Below, piece by piece: positions 8,934-19,686 of a DNA stretch of 64,000 nucleotides. The notes under the pieces are model-generated. The model made no database searches. It worked only from the letters and a program-made list of their open reading frames with translations, and was not told where the DNA came from. Source of the stretch: Gimesia sp. GTDB lineage: Bacteria; Planctomycetota; Planctomycetia; Planctomycetales; Planctomycetaceae. The stretch spans positions 62,001-126,000 of the forward strand of contig NZ_JAVJSQ010000007.1 in NCBI RefSeq assembly GCF_040219335.1. The letters are read 5' to 3'. Each line of letters starts with the position of its first letter. Within the stretch, counting starts at the first letter, position 1. The position numbers and the translations under genes were made by a program.

Positions 8934-11147
8934 ATGTCTATCGGCGCCCAGAACTATTCGAACCAGTCCCTGCACCTGCGAATGCGGGCCGACCTGCAGG
9001 TGCAGCCGCTCCAGTTTGGCGGCAAGACGTACTGGGGCATCAAGGATCCGTTTTCGCTCCAGTACTATCAGCTGAGGGACGAGGAATACTTCATCCTGAA
9101 ACAGCTGGACGGCGTGGCTTCGTTCGAAAGCATCCGCAGGCAGTACGAAAAAAAATTCCTGCCTCAGAAACTGGAAGCCTCACACCTGCAGGGCTTTTTA
9201 TCGCGACTGCACGAAGCAGGGCTGATTCTGGCCGATGCGTTCGGGCAGGGTGAAATCCTGCTGGAACGTCAGACACAGAAACAGAAACAAGCCCGGCGGG
9301 CCCGCTGGATGAATCCGCTGGCCATTCGCTTCCGGGGCGTTGACCCGCATCGACTGCTAACCTGGCTGCAGCCGGTCGCGGCGCTCTGTTTTACTCCCTG
9401 GTTTCTGCTGGCGACGCTGCTGCTATTCGTCTCGGCGGTGACGCTCGTCTTCACTCACTTCGATGCTGTTGTCGCCCAACTGCCCGAGTTCACCACCTTT
9501 TTTGAAGCAAAGAACCTGGTGCTGCTCGGGGTCAGTCTGGCGCTGGTCAAGATCCTGCACGAACTGGGTCACGCCCTCGCCTGCCGGCACTTTGGCGGGG
9601 AGTGTCGCGAAATGGGCGTCATGCTGTTGGCCTTCATTCCCTGCCTGTACGTCAACGTGAGTGATGCGTGGACGATGCCGCAGAAGTGGCACCGGATCAT
9701 CGTGAGCGCGGCGGGCATCCTCGTAGAACTGATCATTTCATCGCTCTGCGTATTTCTCTGGTGGTTTACGTATCCCGGCCTGTTTCATTCGCTCTGTCTG
9801 AATATTGTCTTCGTCTGTTCGGTGAGTACGCTGCTGCTCAACGGCAATCCGCTGCTCCGCTACGATGGCTACTACATCCTGCTGGACCTGGTCGAAGTGC
9901 CGAACCTCAGGCAACGGGCCCAGACCATTGTTTCCAACCGCGTGCATCATTTTTTCTTCGGACACAAGGCAGACACCCTGCTCCGCGAACCGCGACGGCT
10001 GCGGCGTTTTCTGTTTGCCTACGGCGTCGCTTCGGCGATTTACCGTTGGCTGGTTGTGTTTCTGATTGTGTCCGTCTGTTATTATGTACTGGAACCCTAC
10101 GGCTTGGAAATCATCGCGCAGGTCCTGGGAGCCTTTGTCTTTTTGGGAATGCTGATCGTGCCCGTGAAATCCGGAATCAAGGAAATTCAGACTTACGCGA
10201 ATGCGGGCCGCATCGACGGCGGTCGCTTTGTCCGGCGTGCGGCACTGGTCATTCTGATCCTGATGGGGCTGCTGCTGATTCCCTTCCCGCATCGCATCTC
10301 CGCTCCGGCACTGATTGAATTGCAGGATGCGAACCATGTCTACGTCACGTCCCCGGGGTTTGTCACTTCCATCGCCAGGCCGCAAACAAGTGTCGAACCG
10401 GGTGCACTCATCGCCCGCCTGCAGAACGATCAGATCGATCTGGAAATTCTCAAGCTCAAAGGACAGATCAGCGAACAGCAGATCCGCATCACCACGCTCA
10501 AGACGCGACAGGTCGACGATCCCGATGCCGCCCGCGAACTGCCCACCGCCGAGGAACAGCTGACCGATCTGAAAGACCAGCTCGCACAACGACTCACCGA
10601 TCAACGGCGGCTCACCCTGACTGCCCCTGTGCGAGGCACGTTGATTCCCGCTCCGCGTACACCCGCACCTGCCGATGCAGCGGAGCTGCCGGACTGGGTC
10701 GGCTCTCCCTTCGATGCGGATAACCAGCACTGCTTTCTGAAGCGGGGGACCTGGCTCTGTTCGCTGGGAAATCCCCGCGCGTTGCAGTCCAGCCTGATCG
10801 TGGATCAGGAGGACGTCGAATATGTGCAGGCCGGACAGATCGTGCGGATTCTGCTCGACGAATATCCGGATCAGGTCATCACAGGCACGATCGACGACAT
10901 CGCGGAGATTGATCTCGAAGATCTGCACCCCAACCTGATTCACCGGGAAGAGGTGATTACCGAAGTCGATGCCGAGGGCAAGCAGCGGCTCAGCAGCACA
11001 TCCTATCTGGTGCGGGTCAAACTGGATGTGACGGACGAACAGCCCGTGATTCACGCTTCCGGACAGGCTAAAATCGTGGTTGCCCCGGAATCACTGGGGA
11101 AAAAGGCTTATCGCGGTCTGCGTAAGACCTTTCGGTTGCTGCAATAA
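8934..11147 (+). CDS. PqqD-like/M50 site-2 protease/HlyD fusion membrane protein
   Basis: A 737-residue protein with three parts. Residues about 10-110 resemble a PqqD/winged-helix peptide-binding domain (YYQLRDEEYFILKQLDG). Residues about 140-450 form a multi-spanning M50 metalloprotease with the zinc motif HELGH (209-213) and the distal ligand region NPLLRYDGYY (D311). Residues about 455-735 are an HlyD-like lipoyl, coiled-coil and barrel section. Related proteins are annotated as putative peptide zinc metalloproteases and often sit with adaptors and exporters. With the adaptor gene just upstream it forms a two-gene unit; a peptide-processing or export role is inference. No precursor peptide or ABC exporter is visible nearby. 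Confidence 0.85.
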   Translation: MSIGAQNYSNQSLHLRMRADLQVQPLQFGGKTYWGIKDPFSLQYYQLRDEEYFILKQLDGVASFESIRRQYEKKFLPQKLEASHLQGFLSRLHEAGLILADAFGQGEILLERQTQKQKQARRARWMNPLAIRFRGVDPHRLLTWLQPVAALCFTPWFLLATLLLFVSAVTLVFTHFDAVVAQLPEFTTFFEAKNLVLLGVSLALVKILHELGHALACRHFGGECREMGVMLLAFIPCLYVNVSDAWTMPQKWHRIIVSAAGILVELIISSLCVFLWWFTYPGLFHSLCLNIVFVCSVSTLLLNGNPLLRYDGYYILLDLVEVPNLRQRAQTIVSNRVHHFFFGHKADTLLREPRRLRRFLFAYGVASAIYRWLVVFLIVSVCYYVLEPYGLEIIAQVLGAFVFLGMLIVPVKSGIKEIQTYANAGRIDGGRFVRRAALVILILMGLLLIPFPHRISAPALIELQDANHVYVTSPGFVTSIARPQTSVEPGALIARLQNDQIDLEILKLKGQISEQQIRITTLKTRQVDDPDAARELPTAEEQLTDLKDQLAQRLTDQRRLTLTAPVRGTLIPAPRTPAPADAAELPDWVGSPFDADNQHCFLKRGTWLCSLGNPRALQSSLIVDQEDVEYVQAGQIVRILLDEYPDQVITGTIDDIAEIDLEDLHPNLIHREEVITEVDAEGKQRLSSTSYLVRVKLDVTDEQPVIHASGQAKIVVAPESLGKKAYRGLRKTFRLLQ

Positions 11148-11202
11148 AGCACACCCCAGTACTCCCTCTTTGCCTATTTTTACATCCACTATTCTTACAA
11201 GA

Positions 11203-11237
11203 TCACCATTTGCAGATTGGTGACCAACTGCTAGAAT
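11203..11237 (+). promoter_or_regulatory. candidate ddl promoter with overlapping dyad
   Basis: TTGCAG (11210-11215), a 16-base spacer and TAGAAT (11232-11237) lie about 80 bases upstream of ddl. The perfect inverted repeat TCACCA-9 bases-TGGTGA (11203-11223) overlaps the -35 element and could be an operator. The assignment rests on sequence resemblance only. Confidence 0.4.
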
Positions 11238-11317
11238 CCCGCGAATCTTTGAAGATCTCAGAATTTCAACGTTGAAAATCCAAGCGATATTATGGCCGGA
11301 AGCAAGGAGGCGACCCG

Positions 11318-12280
11318 ATGAGCCATTCACCAGCACAACCCTCGACCCTTTTAAACATTGTGGTACTTGCCGGCGGGGAATCTGCCGAAAGTGACATCAG
11401 CCTGAAGAGTGGCGAGAACGTGTCGCGCGCGTTGACTGCGCGAGGACATCAGGTGGTGACGGTCGATCCTTCCCTGGTCGATCTGGAAACTTATGACTGG
11501 TCAACCTGCGACGTCGTGTTCCTGGCATTGCACGGAACCTACGGCGAAGATGGCACCATCCAGGCCACACTCGAACGCTTAGGTGTTCCCTACTCCGGCT
11601 GTGATGCTCCCACTTCCAAGCTGGCCTTCAGTAAGTCGGCCTCCAAGGAACGTTTCATTCAGCAGAATGTGAGCACTCCTTCCTACGTATTGATCCACGA
11701 ATCAGACGACGCCCAGCGGATCGAACAGCATGCCCGCTGCATGGGTTATCCGCTGGTGGTCAAGCCAGACGCCCAGGGCTCCAGCCTCGGGGTGACCATT
11801 GTTCAATCGCCCGAAGAACTGCCGCAGGCGCTGTCCCGCTGTTTTCATTATGACTCTTTCGGCATTATGGAGTCGGCAATCGCGGGTACAGAGTGGACCG
11901 TCAGCCTCGTCGATGACGACGTGCTGCCTTTGATTCAGATCGAAACGCCTCACGAATTTTTCGACTACGAAGCCAAGTACCTGGAAGACTCGACTCAGTA
12001 TCACTTCGAGTTCCAGCAGACGACGAACGTGATTCAGTCGATCATTAAAACGGGCGTCGGTGCCTGCCAGGCACTGGGCACGAGCGGCATTGTACGGGTC
12101 GATATCCTGCTGGATCGCTTTCAGCAGCCCTGGGTACTGGAAGTAAATACCATTCCCGGCTTCACCGACCATTCGCTGGTCCCCAAAGCGGCCGCCCGGG
12201 CGGGTCTCGACTTTGGCGAATTGTGCGAACGGGTCCTGCTCAGCCGCCTGGCGAAAGTCACTACCCGCCCGCAAAACTGA
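11318..12280 (+). CDS. ddl: D-alanine--D-alanine ligase
   Basis: A 320-residue ATP-grasp ligase of normal Ddl length that joins two D-alanines for the peptidoglycan stem peptide in the cytoplasm. Diagnostic segments are LAGGESAESDISL with the N-terminal glutamate, HGTYGEDG, the QGSSLGV loop with the catalytic serine, FFDYEAKY with the triad tyrosine region, and EVNTIPGFT, which binds Mg-ATP and substrate. An AAGGAGG ribosome site lies 10 bases before the ATG. It is followed 157 bases later by an FtsQ-like gene, an order known from the dcw cell-wall cluster of other bacteria. It supports peptidoglycan synthesis in this organism. Confidence 0.95.
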   Translation: MSHSPAQPSTLLNIVVLAGGESAESDISLKSGENVSRALTARGHQVVTVDPSLVDLETYDWSTCDVVFLALHGTYGEDGTIQATLERLGVPYSGCDAPTSKLAFSKSASKERFIQQNVSTPSYVLIHESDDAQRIEQHARCMGYPLVVKPDAQGSSLGVTIVQSPEELPQALSRCFHYDSFGIMESAIAGTEWTVSLVDDDVLPLIQIETPHEFFDYEAKYLEDSTQYHFEFQQTTNVIQSIIKTGVGACQALGTSGIVRVDILLDRFQQPWVLEVNTIPGFTDHSLVPKAAARAGLDFGELCERVLLSRLAKVTTRPQN

Positions 12281-12437
12281 CAAAGTTTACCCAGACGGCC
12301 TGTGCCCGGCGGGAATTCTGGCTTTTCTGTGGTGTACCACAACTCGCGCTGCTTGAGATTGCGATAATGTTAATGCAGGGGAAGGTGCGCTGAGGTTGCG
12401 TCGCGCGCACCAGAATGGAACATATCAGTCAGAGCTC

Positions 12438-13433
12438 ATGAGTCGCAAAGCATCCAAAAAGAAGCCGACGAAGAAAAAAGTCCCGGCTAAAAAACAGGTC
12501 GCAGAGATCGAAGAAGAAGAGGAAGTGCTGGACGAAGAACGGTCCGCGCTGAGCCCCGCGCGACTGGTCCGCCTGCTGTTTCGTCCCAAGGTGCTTTTGA
12601 TTCTGGCAGTGGGAATTACCATCTGGTTCTTTTCGCAGAAGCTCAAGGATCAGCTTCCCGATCTGGCAGAACAGGAACAGTACCAGATTGAAACCCGCAG
12701 TCTGTCGCTGATTCCCGCACCTCCCCACTACGTCCCCATTGATCTGGTCGATCAGGTGATCAAACGCAACCAGCTGCCGGAGAAGGTCTCGCTGCTCGAT
12801 AGGGATCTGGTCATCAAGGTGGCAGAAGCATTCCAGAAACATCCCTGGGTACAAAAAGTGGTCTCGGTTCGGAAGACGAGTACGGTCGAAGTCGAGCTGC
12901 AGTTCCGTAAGCCGGCGGCGATGGTGGCATTCAAAGAGCGACTGTTACCCGTCGACAACGCGGGCGTCCTGCTGCCTCCAGAAGACTTTTCGGTCTCCGA
13001 TGCCCGCCGCTATCCTGTGATTACCGGCGTTGAATCGGTTCCCGCGGGACCTCCTGGAAATGCCTGGGGGGATGTCACCGTCACCGGTGCTGCCCAGCTG
13101 GCTGAAGCGCTCTCGCCGCACTGGAAGGAACTGGAGATCGTCGCTATTGCCGCGCCTCCCCGCCTGAGCGAAGCGAGTACGCTGGACGATCTGATCTTCC
13201 GGTTGATCACCGCAGGCGGTTCGGAGATTGTCTGGGGTCGCTCCCCCAAGAGCCAGCGACGGGGAGAGCTCCGCGTCGACCAGAAGATCGGCAAGCTGGA
13301 AAAATACCATCGGGATTACGGCGGGTTTGATCGGCCACACGGTCCGTATGAAATCGACATCCGCCACTGGCAGGAAATTTCCCGCCGCCCGCTGCGGCAG
13401 CAGAGTCACCGCCGAACTTTGATGCGCCGCTGA
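12438..13433 (+). CDS. FtsQ/DivIB-like cell-division protein
   Basis: About 331 residues from the ATG at 12438; the open frame has an upstream start at 12396 that would add 14 arginine-rich residues. The layout is that of FtsQ: a highly basic cytoplasmic tail (KKKPTKKKVPAKK) then an acidic run (EIEEEEEVLDEE), one membrane helix (about 50-70), a POTRA-like segment (VPIDLVDQVIKRNQLPEKVS to HPWVQKVVSVRK), and a beta domain ending in YEIDIRHW. FtsQ bridges the divisome in other bacteria. Planctomycetes are known to lack FtsZ, so its role here is open. The position after ddl supports the call. A generic POTRA membrane protein is the alternative. Confidence 0.65.
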   Translation: MSRKASKKKPTKKKVPAKKQVAEIEEEEEVLDEERSALSPARLVRLLFRPKVLLILAVGITIWFFSQKLKDQLPDLAEQEQYQIETRSLSLIPAPPHYVPIDLVDQVIKRNQLPEKVSLLDRDLVIKVAEAFQKHPWVQKVVSVRKTSTVEVELQFRKPAAMVAFKERLLPVDNAGVLLPPEDFSVSDARRYPVITGVESVPAGPPGNAWGDVTVTGAAQLAEALSPHWKELEIVAIAAPPRLSEASTLDDLIFRLITAGGSEIVWGRSPKSQRRGELRVDQKIGKLEKYHRDYGGFDRPHGPYEIDIRHWQEISRRPLRQQSHRRTLMRR

Positions 13434-13635
13434 ATCTCAGCTGACTGCAGTGCCTGGCTCTCTCTCCCGTTCTGATAGCAGCGATTCGCACATCGATCTC
13501 CCAGCGCCGGTTTCCAGTTCTGTTAAAGAATCTGGGAAAAAATCGTGGAAAACCGATTTCAACTCATTAGATTGTTAGGGATCTGCATCTTGCAAGCGCG
13601 CTGATTTTGACCAGGCTGCCTATGAGGAGAAAGTC

Positions 13636-14367
13636 ATGACTGAAGACGCCATCGTTCAGGAATACCGGGAACAGGGGTTTGTGCACATTCCCGAATTCTA
13701 TTCTGCCGAACAGCTGGCCCAGATCCGTGCCGCGGTCGATCGCTTTAATCGGGAAGTCGTTCCCGGGGTACCAGAGAACGATGTGGTCTTTGAAGCGGAC
13801 GGTATCGCGATTCGCAACTGCTGGCGGATGCAGATCCATGATCCGTTCTTCGCGGAACTTCCGCAGTCAGCACAGCTGCAGCCCCTGATTGCTGCCCTGG
13901 TCAACGGCACACCGCTCTGTATGGGAGTCGAGACGTTTAACAAACCGGCGAAAGTCGGCTCGGGTGTACCGCCGCATCAGGACAATGCCTACTTCTGTCA
14001 GGAACCGCCGGACGTGCTTACGGTCTGGGTCGCCCTGGATGAAGTCACGCCGGAAAACGGACCGGTACAATACGTGGGTGGTTCTCATTTAAAAGGCCTG
14101 CAGGTACATACGCCATCAGGCGTCAAAGGAAATTCGTTCGGTCTGGCGGAAGACGTTGATGCCGCGACAGCGACGCCTGCACTGATCAAAGCGGGCGATG
14201 TGCTGATCCATCACTGTCAGACGATTCATTTCAGCGATCCCAATGTCAGCGATCATCCGCGGCTCGGTCTGTTGATGGTCTTTCGAGGTGAACACACACA
14301 GGATTCGCCTGAAATGAAAGCCGCCTATCAGAAAGCACGGGCCCTGATGGAGTCACAGGCGAGCTGA
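13636..14367 (+). CDS. phytanoyl-CoA dioxygenase (PhyH) family protein
   Basis: A 243-residue Fe(II)/2-oxoglutarate oxygenase. The metal ligands are readable: HQD (H114, D116) in PPHQDNAYF and the distal histidine H198 in IHFSDPNVSDHPRLG, which also holds the arginine expected to bind 2-oxoglutarate. Family members hydroxylate small molecules or lipids; the substrate is unknown here. A ribosome site (GAGGAGA) precedes the ATG by six bases. It stands alone between the FtsQ-like gene and acs, with more than 200 bases before it and nearly 400 after it. Confidence 0.88.
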   Translation: MTEDAIVQEYREQGFVHIPEFYSAEQLAQIRAAVDRFNREVVPGVPENDVVFEADGIAIRNCWRMQIHDPFFAELPQSAQLQPLIAALVNGTPLCMGVETFNKPAKVGSGVPPHQDNAYFCQEPPDVLTVWVALDEVTPENGPVQYVGGSHLKGLQVHTPSGVKGNSFGLAEDVDAATATPALIKAGDVLIHHCQTIHFSDPNVSDHPRLGLLMVFRGEHTQDSPEMKAAYQKARALMESQAS

Positions 14368-14596
14368 ATCCGGCTGTATTTCCGCTGTCTGCCCATCAGC
14401 AGGTGTTCAGATTGTCCCCAGTGGTCGGTTCTGCGTCAAAAGGGATCGATTCGGGAAGAATTCGGGAATCTGCGTTACTTTCCGGTGATTTAAAGTGACT
14501 TCCGTACCCCGTTCTGCTTGATTTTCCCTGTTTTGACGCTTAGATAAGTGGTTACCTTTCATAATTCCGTTCTGAGAGGAAGCGATTGGCCGTTTG

Positions 14597-14625
14597 TTGA
14601 CTTCAAAAAAACAGCACCCTAAAAT
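14597..14625 (+). promoter_or_regulatory. candidate sigma70-type promoter of acs
   Basis: TTGACT, a 17-base spacer and TAAAAT give a near-consensus promoter about 140 bases upstream of acs. It lies within the roughly 400-base gene-free stretch 14368-14766, in which I see no other feature apart from the ribosome site AAGGGG at 14751. The transcript would have a leader of about 135 bases with no recognised riboswitch. Confidence 0.55.
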
Positions 14626-14766
14626 CGCTAACTTAGCATTGTTTAATAATTCGACTTCAAGACACAGGGAGAGAATCGAATCTACACACCTGAAAATTCA
14701 GGTCGTTGATTAACATTTTTCGGTTCTTATTTCGCTCGCCAAATAACGCAAAGGGGAATGACAACG

Positions 14767-16722
<1,956 letters not shown>

Positions 16723-16781
16723 GACTCGCGGACTCAGGTCCCCGTCATCTATAATGTGCCCTGCGGCACAAAACCAATTTT

Positions 16782-16820
16782 GCAGGATGGTCGCTTTCGG
16801 CCATCCTGCTCTTTCTTTAT
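16782..16820 (+). terminator. intrinsic terminator after acs
   Basis: A nine-base-pair stem (GCAGGATGG at 16782-16790, CCATCCTGC at 16801-16809) closes a short loop and is followed by the T-rich run TCTTTCTTTAT. It lies between acs and larB and separates their transcripts. Confidence 0.85.
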
Positions 16821-16856
16821 ACACTGACTTTTTTCACTGGAAATAGAGGCACTCTG

Positions 16857-17645
16857 ATGGTGGATGATCAACTTTCTCAACTGTTTGAACTGGTAAAACA
16901 GGGAACGCTCTCTGTGGAGCAGGCGGTCGAGCAGGCGGAGAGCCAGGGACATCACAAATCGGGAATGCTCTCTTCTGCGAACATCGACCTCGATCGCAGT
17001 TCCCGCTGCGGTTATCCCGAAGTCATCTACTGCGAAGGCAAGACGTCGACCGCGCTGGTCGAAATCTTCACGCTACTGCTCGAATCAAAACAGCGCTGCC
17101 TGGGCACACGGATTTCCGAAGAGCAGGCCGAGACCGTACTCAAGCAGTTTCCACAGGCGATCTACAACCAGGTGGCGCGGACCATTCGCATCCCGGAAAA
17201 AGATGCCGCTTTCGACGAAGAGTTGACCAAAGGCAAAATCACCGTTCTGACCGCAGGCACCAGTGATCGCCCCGTCGCGGAAGAGGCGATGGAAACACTG
17301 ATCTGGATGGGTTACGAGCCGGACCTGATCGTGGACGTGGGCGTCGCTGGACCGCATCGCCTGATCGAACAGTTACCCCGCATTCAGAACGTTTCGGCCA
17401 TCATTGTGGCTGCCGGCATGGAAGGGGCGCTCCCCTCGGTGGTCGGTGGCTGGGTCTCTTGCCCGGTGATCGCGGTGCCCACGAGCGTCGGTTACGGCGC
17501 GAGCCTGGGCGGCCTGACGGCGCTGCTCGGCATGCTCAACAGTTGTGCCGCGAATGTGACCGTGGTTAATATCAATGCAGGCTTCAAAGCCGGTTTCATT
17601 GCCGGCCTGATCGCCGACCAGCAGCGTTCCTCCTCCGAAAGTTGA
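16857..17645 (+). CDS. larB: LarB, pyridinium-3,5-biscarboxylic acid mononucleotide synthase
   Basis: A 262-residue protein with a helical N-terminal section and a PurE-like C-terminal domain (about 120-255). Characteristic pieces are ITVLTAGTSDRPVAEEA, GVAGPHRL, VAAGMEGALPSVVGG and PTSVGYG. In the known pathway LarB carboxylates and hydrolyses nicotinic acid adenine dinucleotide as the first step to the nickel-pincer cofactor of lactate racemase-type enzymes. LarC and LarE are not in the window, so any cofactor pathway must be completed elsewhere. The M23/PKD gene starts 24 bases downstream in the same direction, without an obvious functional link. Confidence 0.92.
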   Translation: MVDDQLSQLFELVKQGTLSVEQAVEQAESQGHHKSGMLSSANIDLDRSSRCGYPEVIYCEGKTSTALVEIFTLLLESKQRCLGTRISEEQAETVLKQFPQAIYNQVARTIRIPEKDAAFDEELTKGKITVLTAGTSDRPVAEEAMETLIWMGYEPDLIVDVGVAGPHRLIEQLPRIQNVSAIIVAAGMEGALPSVVGGWVSCPVIAVPTSVGYGASLGGLTALLGMLNSCAANVTVVNINAGFKAGFIAGLIADQQRSSSES

Positions 17646-17668
17646 CCCCATAACGAGAGACTCCCGCC

Positions 17669-19168
17669 ATGCTGAATCTGTCCCCCCGTACTCTGCTCTG
17701 CGTTCTGCTTATCCTCATCGGCAGCTCTCTGTCAGGATCTCCAACACACGCGGCAGAAGAGAAACTGGCCCTGGATCCGATCGTGCGGGTTGTCGATCTG
17801 AACGTGGGTGAAACGACAACAGTCACGCTCAGCAATGGAGAACAGGTCAAAGTCAAACTCTGTGATCTCAAGGAGACCCGCGATCCGATTCGCAACGCGG
17901 TGCGCAGTGCGATTGTCACCGTGGAAGTGGACGGCGATACCATCGAACTCGAATCGGGTATGTATAATCTGCCGGTAGGCATGGGTAAGGCGCAAATCGA
18001 CTGTTCCATTACCAGCGGCTACAACTCCAACGGCACGCCTGCGTTCTGGGGGCTCGACAAGGATGCCCGGCTCCGCCTGTGGCCGAATGGTTCGCCGCTG
18101 CTCAAACCAGGTTCATTAATTTATCCCGTCGATCAACGCTGGTTCGCCACGCGCACCTGGTACGACAATGAGCCGGTAGACGGCGGCCATGAGATCCTGC
18201 CGAAGATTTACTATCACAGCGGTCTGGATATCGGCGGTGCCGAAAAACTGACGCGGGTCGTCGCAGCCACCGATGCGATCGTGGTCTCTTCCGGAACGGA
18301 TGTGCTGGACGGTCATGAAAAAGATACACCCGTCGCGGAGCGGTATGATGTCGTCTATCTGCTGGATGCCCGGGGCTGGTATTACCGTTACAGTCACCTG
18401 CACGAAATCAACGATCGCATCCGCCCGGGACGACTGATCAAACAGGGCGAAGAGATCGGCATCCTCGGAAAGAAAGGGGCCAGCGGCGGCTGGTCGCATC
18501 TGCACTTTGAAATCAAAAGCCGCCAACCGTCGGGCAAGTGGGGCACCCAGGCTGGCTACGCATTCATCTGGGAAGCTTACCGGAATCAATACCATCCCAA
18601 ACTGGTCGCGAACACCCGCCGCAAACACATGGTCCTGCCAGGTAACACGGTCACCCTGAGCGGAGTACAGTCCTACAGTGTTAATTACAGCATTGTTGAT
18701 TACGAATGGATCTTCAGCGACGGCACGACCACCCGGGGCCCGGCGATCGAACGCAAATATGACTCTCCAGGTATCTATTGTGAAACGCTTAAAGTCACCG
18801 ACGAAGCGGGGAACGTCGATTATGATTTCGCGGAAGTCATGGTCCTGGATCCCAAAGACAGGGAACATTACGTGCCCCGGATTCATGCGAGCTACTGGCC
18901 TTCGCTCAAGAACAAAGTGGGGGAGCCGATTACTTTCAAGGTCCGGTCATTCAATAATACATTCGGCGAAGAGGTGTGGAACTTCGGTGATGGCACCCCT
19001 GAAGTACGGGTCAAATCAGACGGCAATGTGAACCCGCTGAATGAAGATGGTTACGCGATCACAAAACACACTTATCAGAAACCCGGCGATTACCTGGTGA
19101 AGGTCGAACGCAGCCGTGAGGATGGCGTGAAAGCAGAGACACGCTTACATGTGCGGGTGGAACCGTAA
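17669..19168 (+). CDS. exported M23 peptidase-like protein with PKD domains
   Basis: A 499-residue protein with a signal peptide (cleavage near THA-A, about residue 29). A LysM-independent M23/LytM domain spans about 170-290 with the zinc motifs HSGLD (H183, D187) and HLH (H277, H279). Two PKD-type beta domains follow (about 315-395 and 410-497), with signatures such as YEWIFSDGTTTRGP and EEVWNFGDGTPEV. M23 enzymes cut peptidoglycan cross-links, and PKD domains usually mediate binding. The catalytic residues visible are consistent with activity, though the substrate is not known. Confidence 0.82.
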   Translation: MLNLSPRTLLCVLLILIGSSLSGSPTHAAEEKLALDPIVRVVDLNVGETTTVTLSNGEQVKVKLCDLKETRDPIRNAVRSAIVTVEVDGDTIELESGMYNLPVGMGKAQIDCSITSGYNSNGTPAFWGLDKDARLRLWPNGSPLLKPGSLIYPVDQRWFATRTWYDNEPVDGGHEILPKIYYHSGLDIGGAEKLTRVVAATDAIVVSSGTDVLDGHEKDTPVAERYDVVYLLDARGWYYRYSHLHEINDRIRPGRLIKQGEEIGILGKKGASGGWSHLHFEIKSRQPSGKWGTQAGYAFIWEAYRNQYHPKLVANTRRKHMVLPGNTVTLSGVQSYSVNYSIVDYEWIFSDGTTTRGPAIERKYDSPGIYCETLKVTDEAGNVDYDFAEVMVLDPKDREHYVPRIHASYWPSLKNKVGEPITFKVRSFNNTFGEEVWNFGDGTPEVRVKSDGNVNPLNEDGYAITKHTYQKPGDYLVKVERSREDGVKAETRLHVRVEP

Positions 19169-19193
19169 TTCGATCTCTTTATTTATTGTGTTA

Positions 19194-19419
19194 CGAGATC
19201 AGACGTAGGGGCGTTACCTGTGTGTCCGCCCGCCTGGCGAGATTTGTCTGGCATATGGACACGAAGGCAGCTTTCTCGACCATCCGAATTACAAAACGCA
19301 AACAGACTCGCTCTGCGGGTAGCCACACAGGGCTACCCCTACCCCGGTTCATTGAGAGAACACATGCATGGTCTCGGATAAAATCGGGGATTGCCGCAGG
19401 CAACAGGAAACTGTCAGAG
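19194..19419. repeat. dispersed intergenic repeat, family A, copy 2 (inverted)
   Basis: This element is the reverse complement of 5772-5964, with the same modules in mirrored order and about 30 extra bases in one linker. It contains a perfect eight-base-pair hairpin GGGTAGCC-ACACAG-GGCTACCC (19317-19338). It opens the 518-base gene-free stretch 19169-19686; the rest of that stretch holds the family B repeat and nothing else recognisable. Confidence 0.8.
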
Positions 19420-19506
19420 CACGCTGGCAATTGCAAAGCAGTCGCCGACCTCGTTTCATTTTAGAGTCAAAGTGGCTCACCAAACTTGTAAGTACACACA
19501 GTCTGT

Positions 19507-19551
19507 TTCCTGCTCGCTCCGCTCGGCCCGAATTACATTCGGGGCCACCCT
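19507..19551. repeat. short intergenic repeat, family B, copy 1
   Basis: About 45 bp containing CCTGCTCGCT-CGCTCGGCCCGAATT-CATTCGGG-CCACCCT. It is shared almost base for base with 60739-60784. The core is a hairpin, GCCCGAAT-TAC-ATTCGGGG. It is non-coding in any frame. Confidence 0.7.
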
Positions 19552-19686
19552 TTCGCTCATGATCAATTCAGAGACTGCAATCGCATTCCCTGCTGGCAAT
19601 TGACTCCCTGCAGATTTACAATGTGAGGGAACTGCATCAAACACGGACTCATTCCTTCAAACATACCTGCCGGGAACCTGCCTGCC

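Noticed and set aside
9738-11054. Long minus-strand frame opposite the M50 gene
   Set aside because: It is a shadow of a well-supported M50/HlyD protein; no domain is recognisable.
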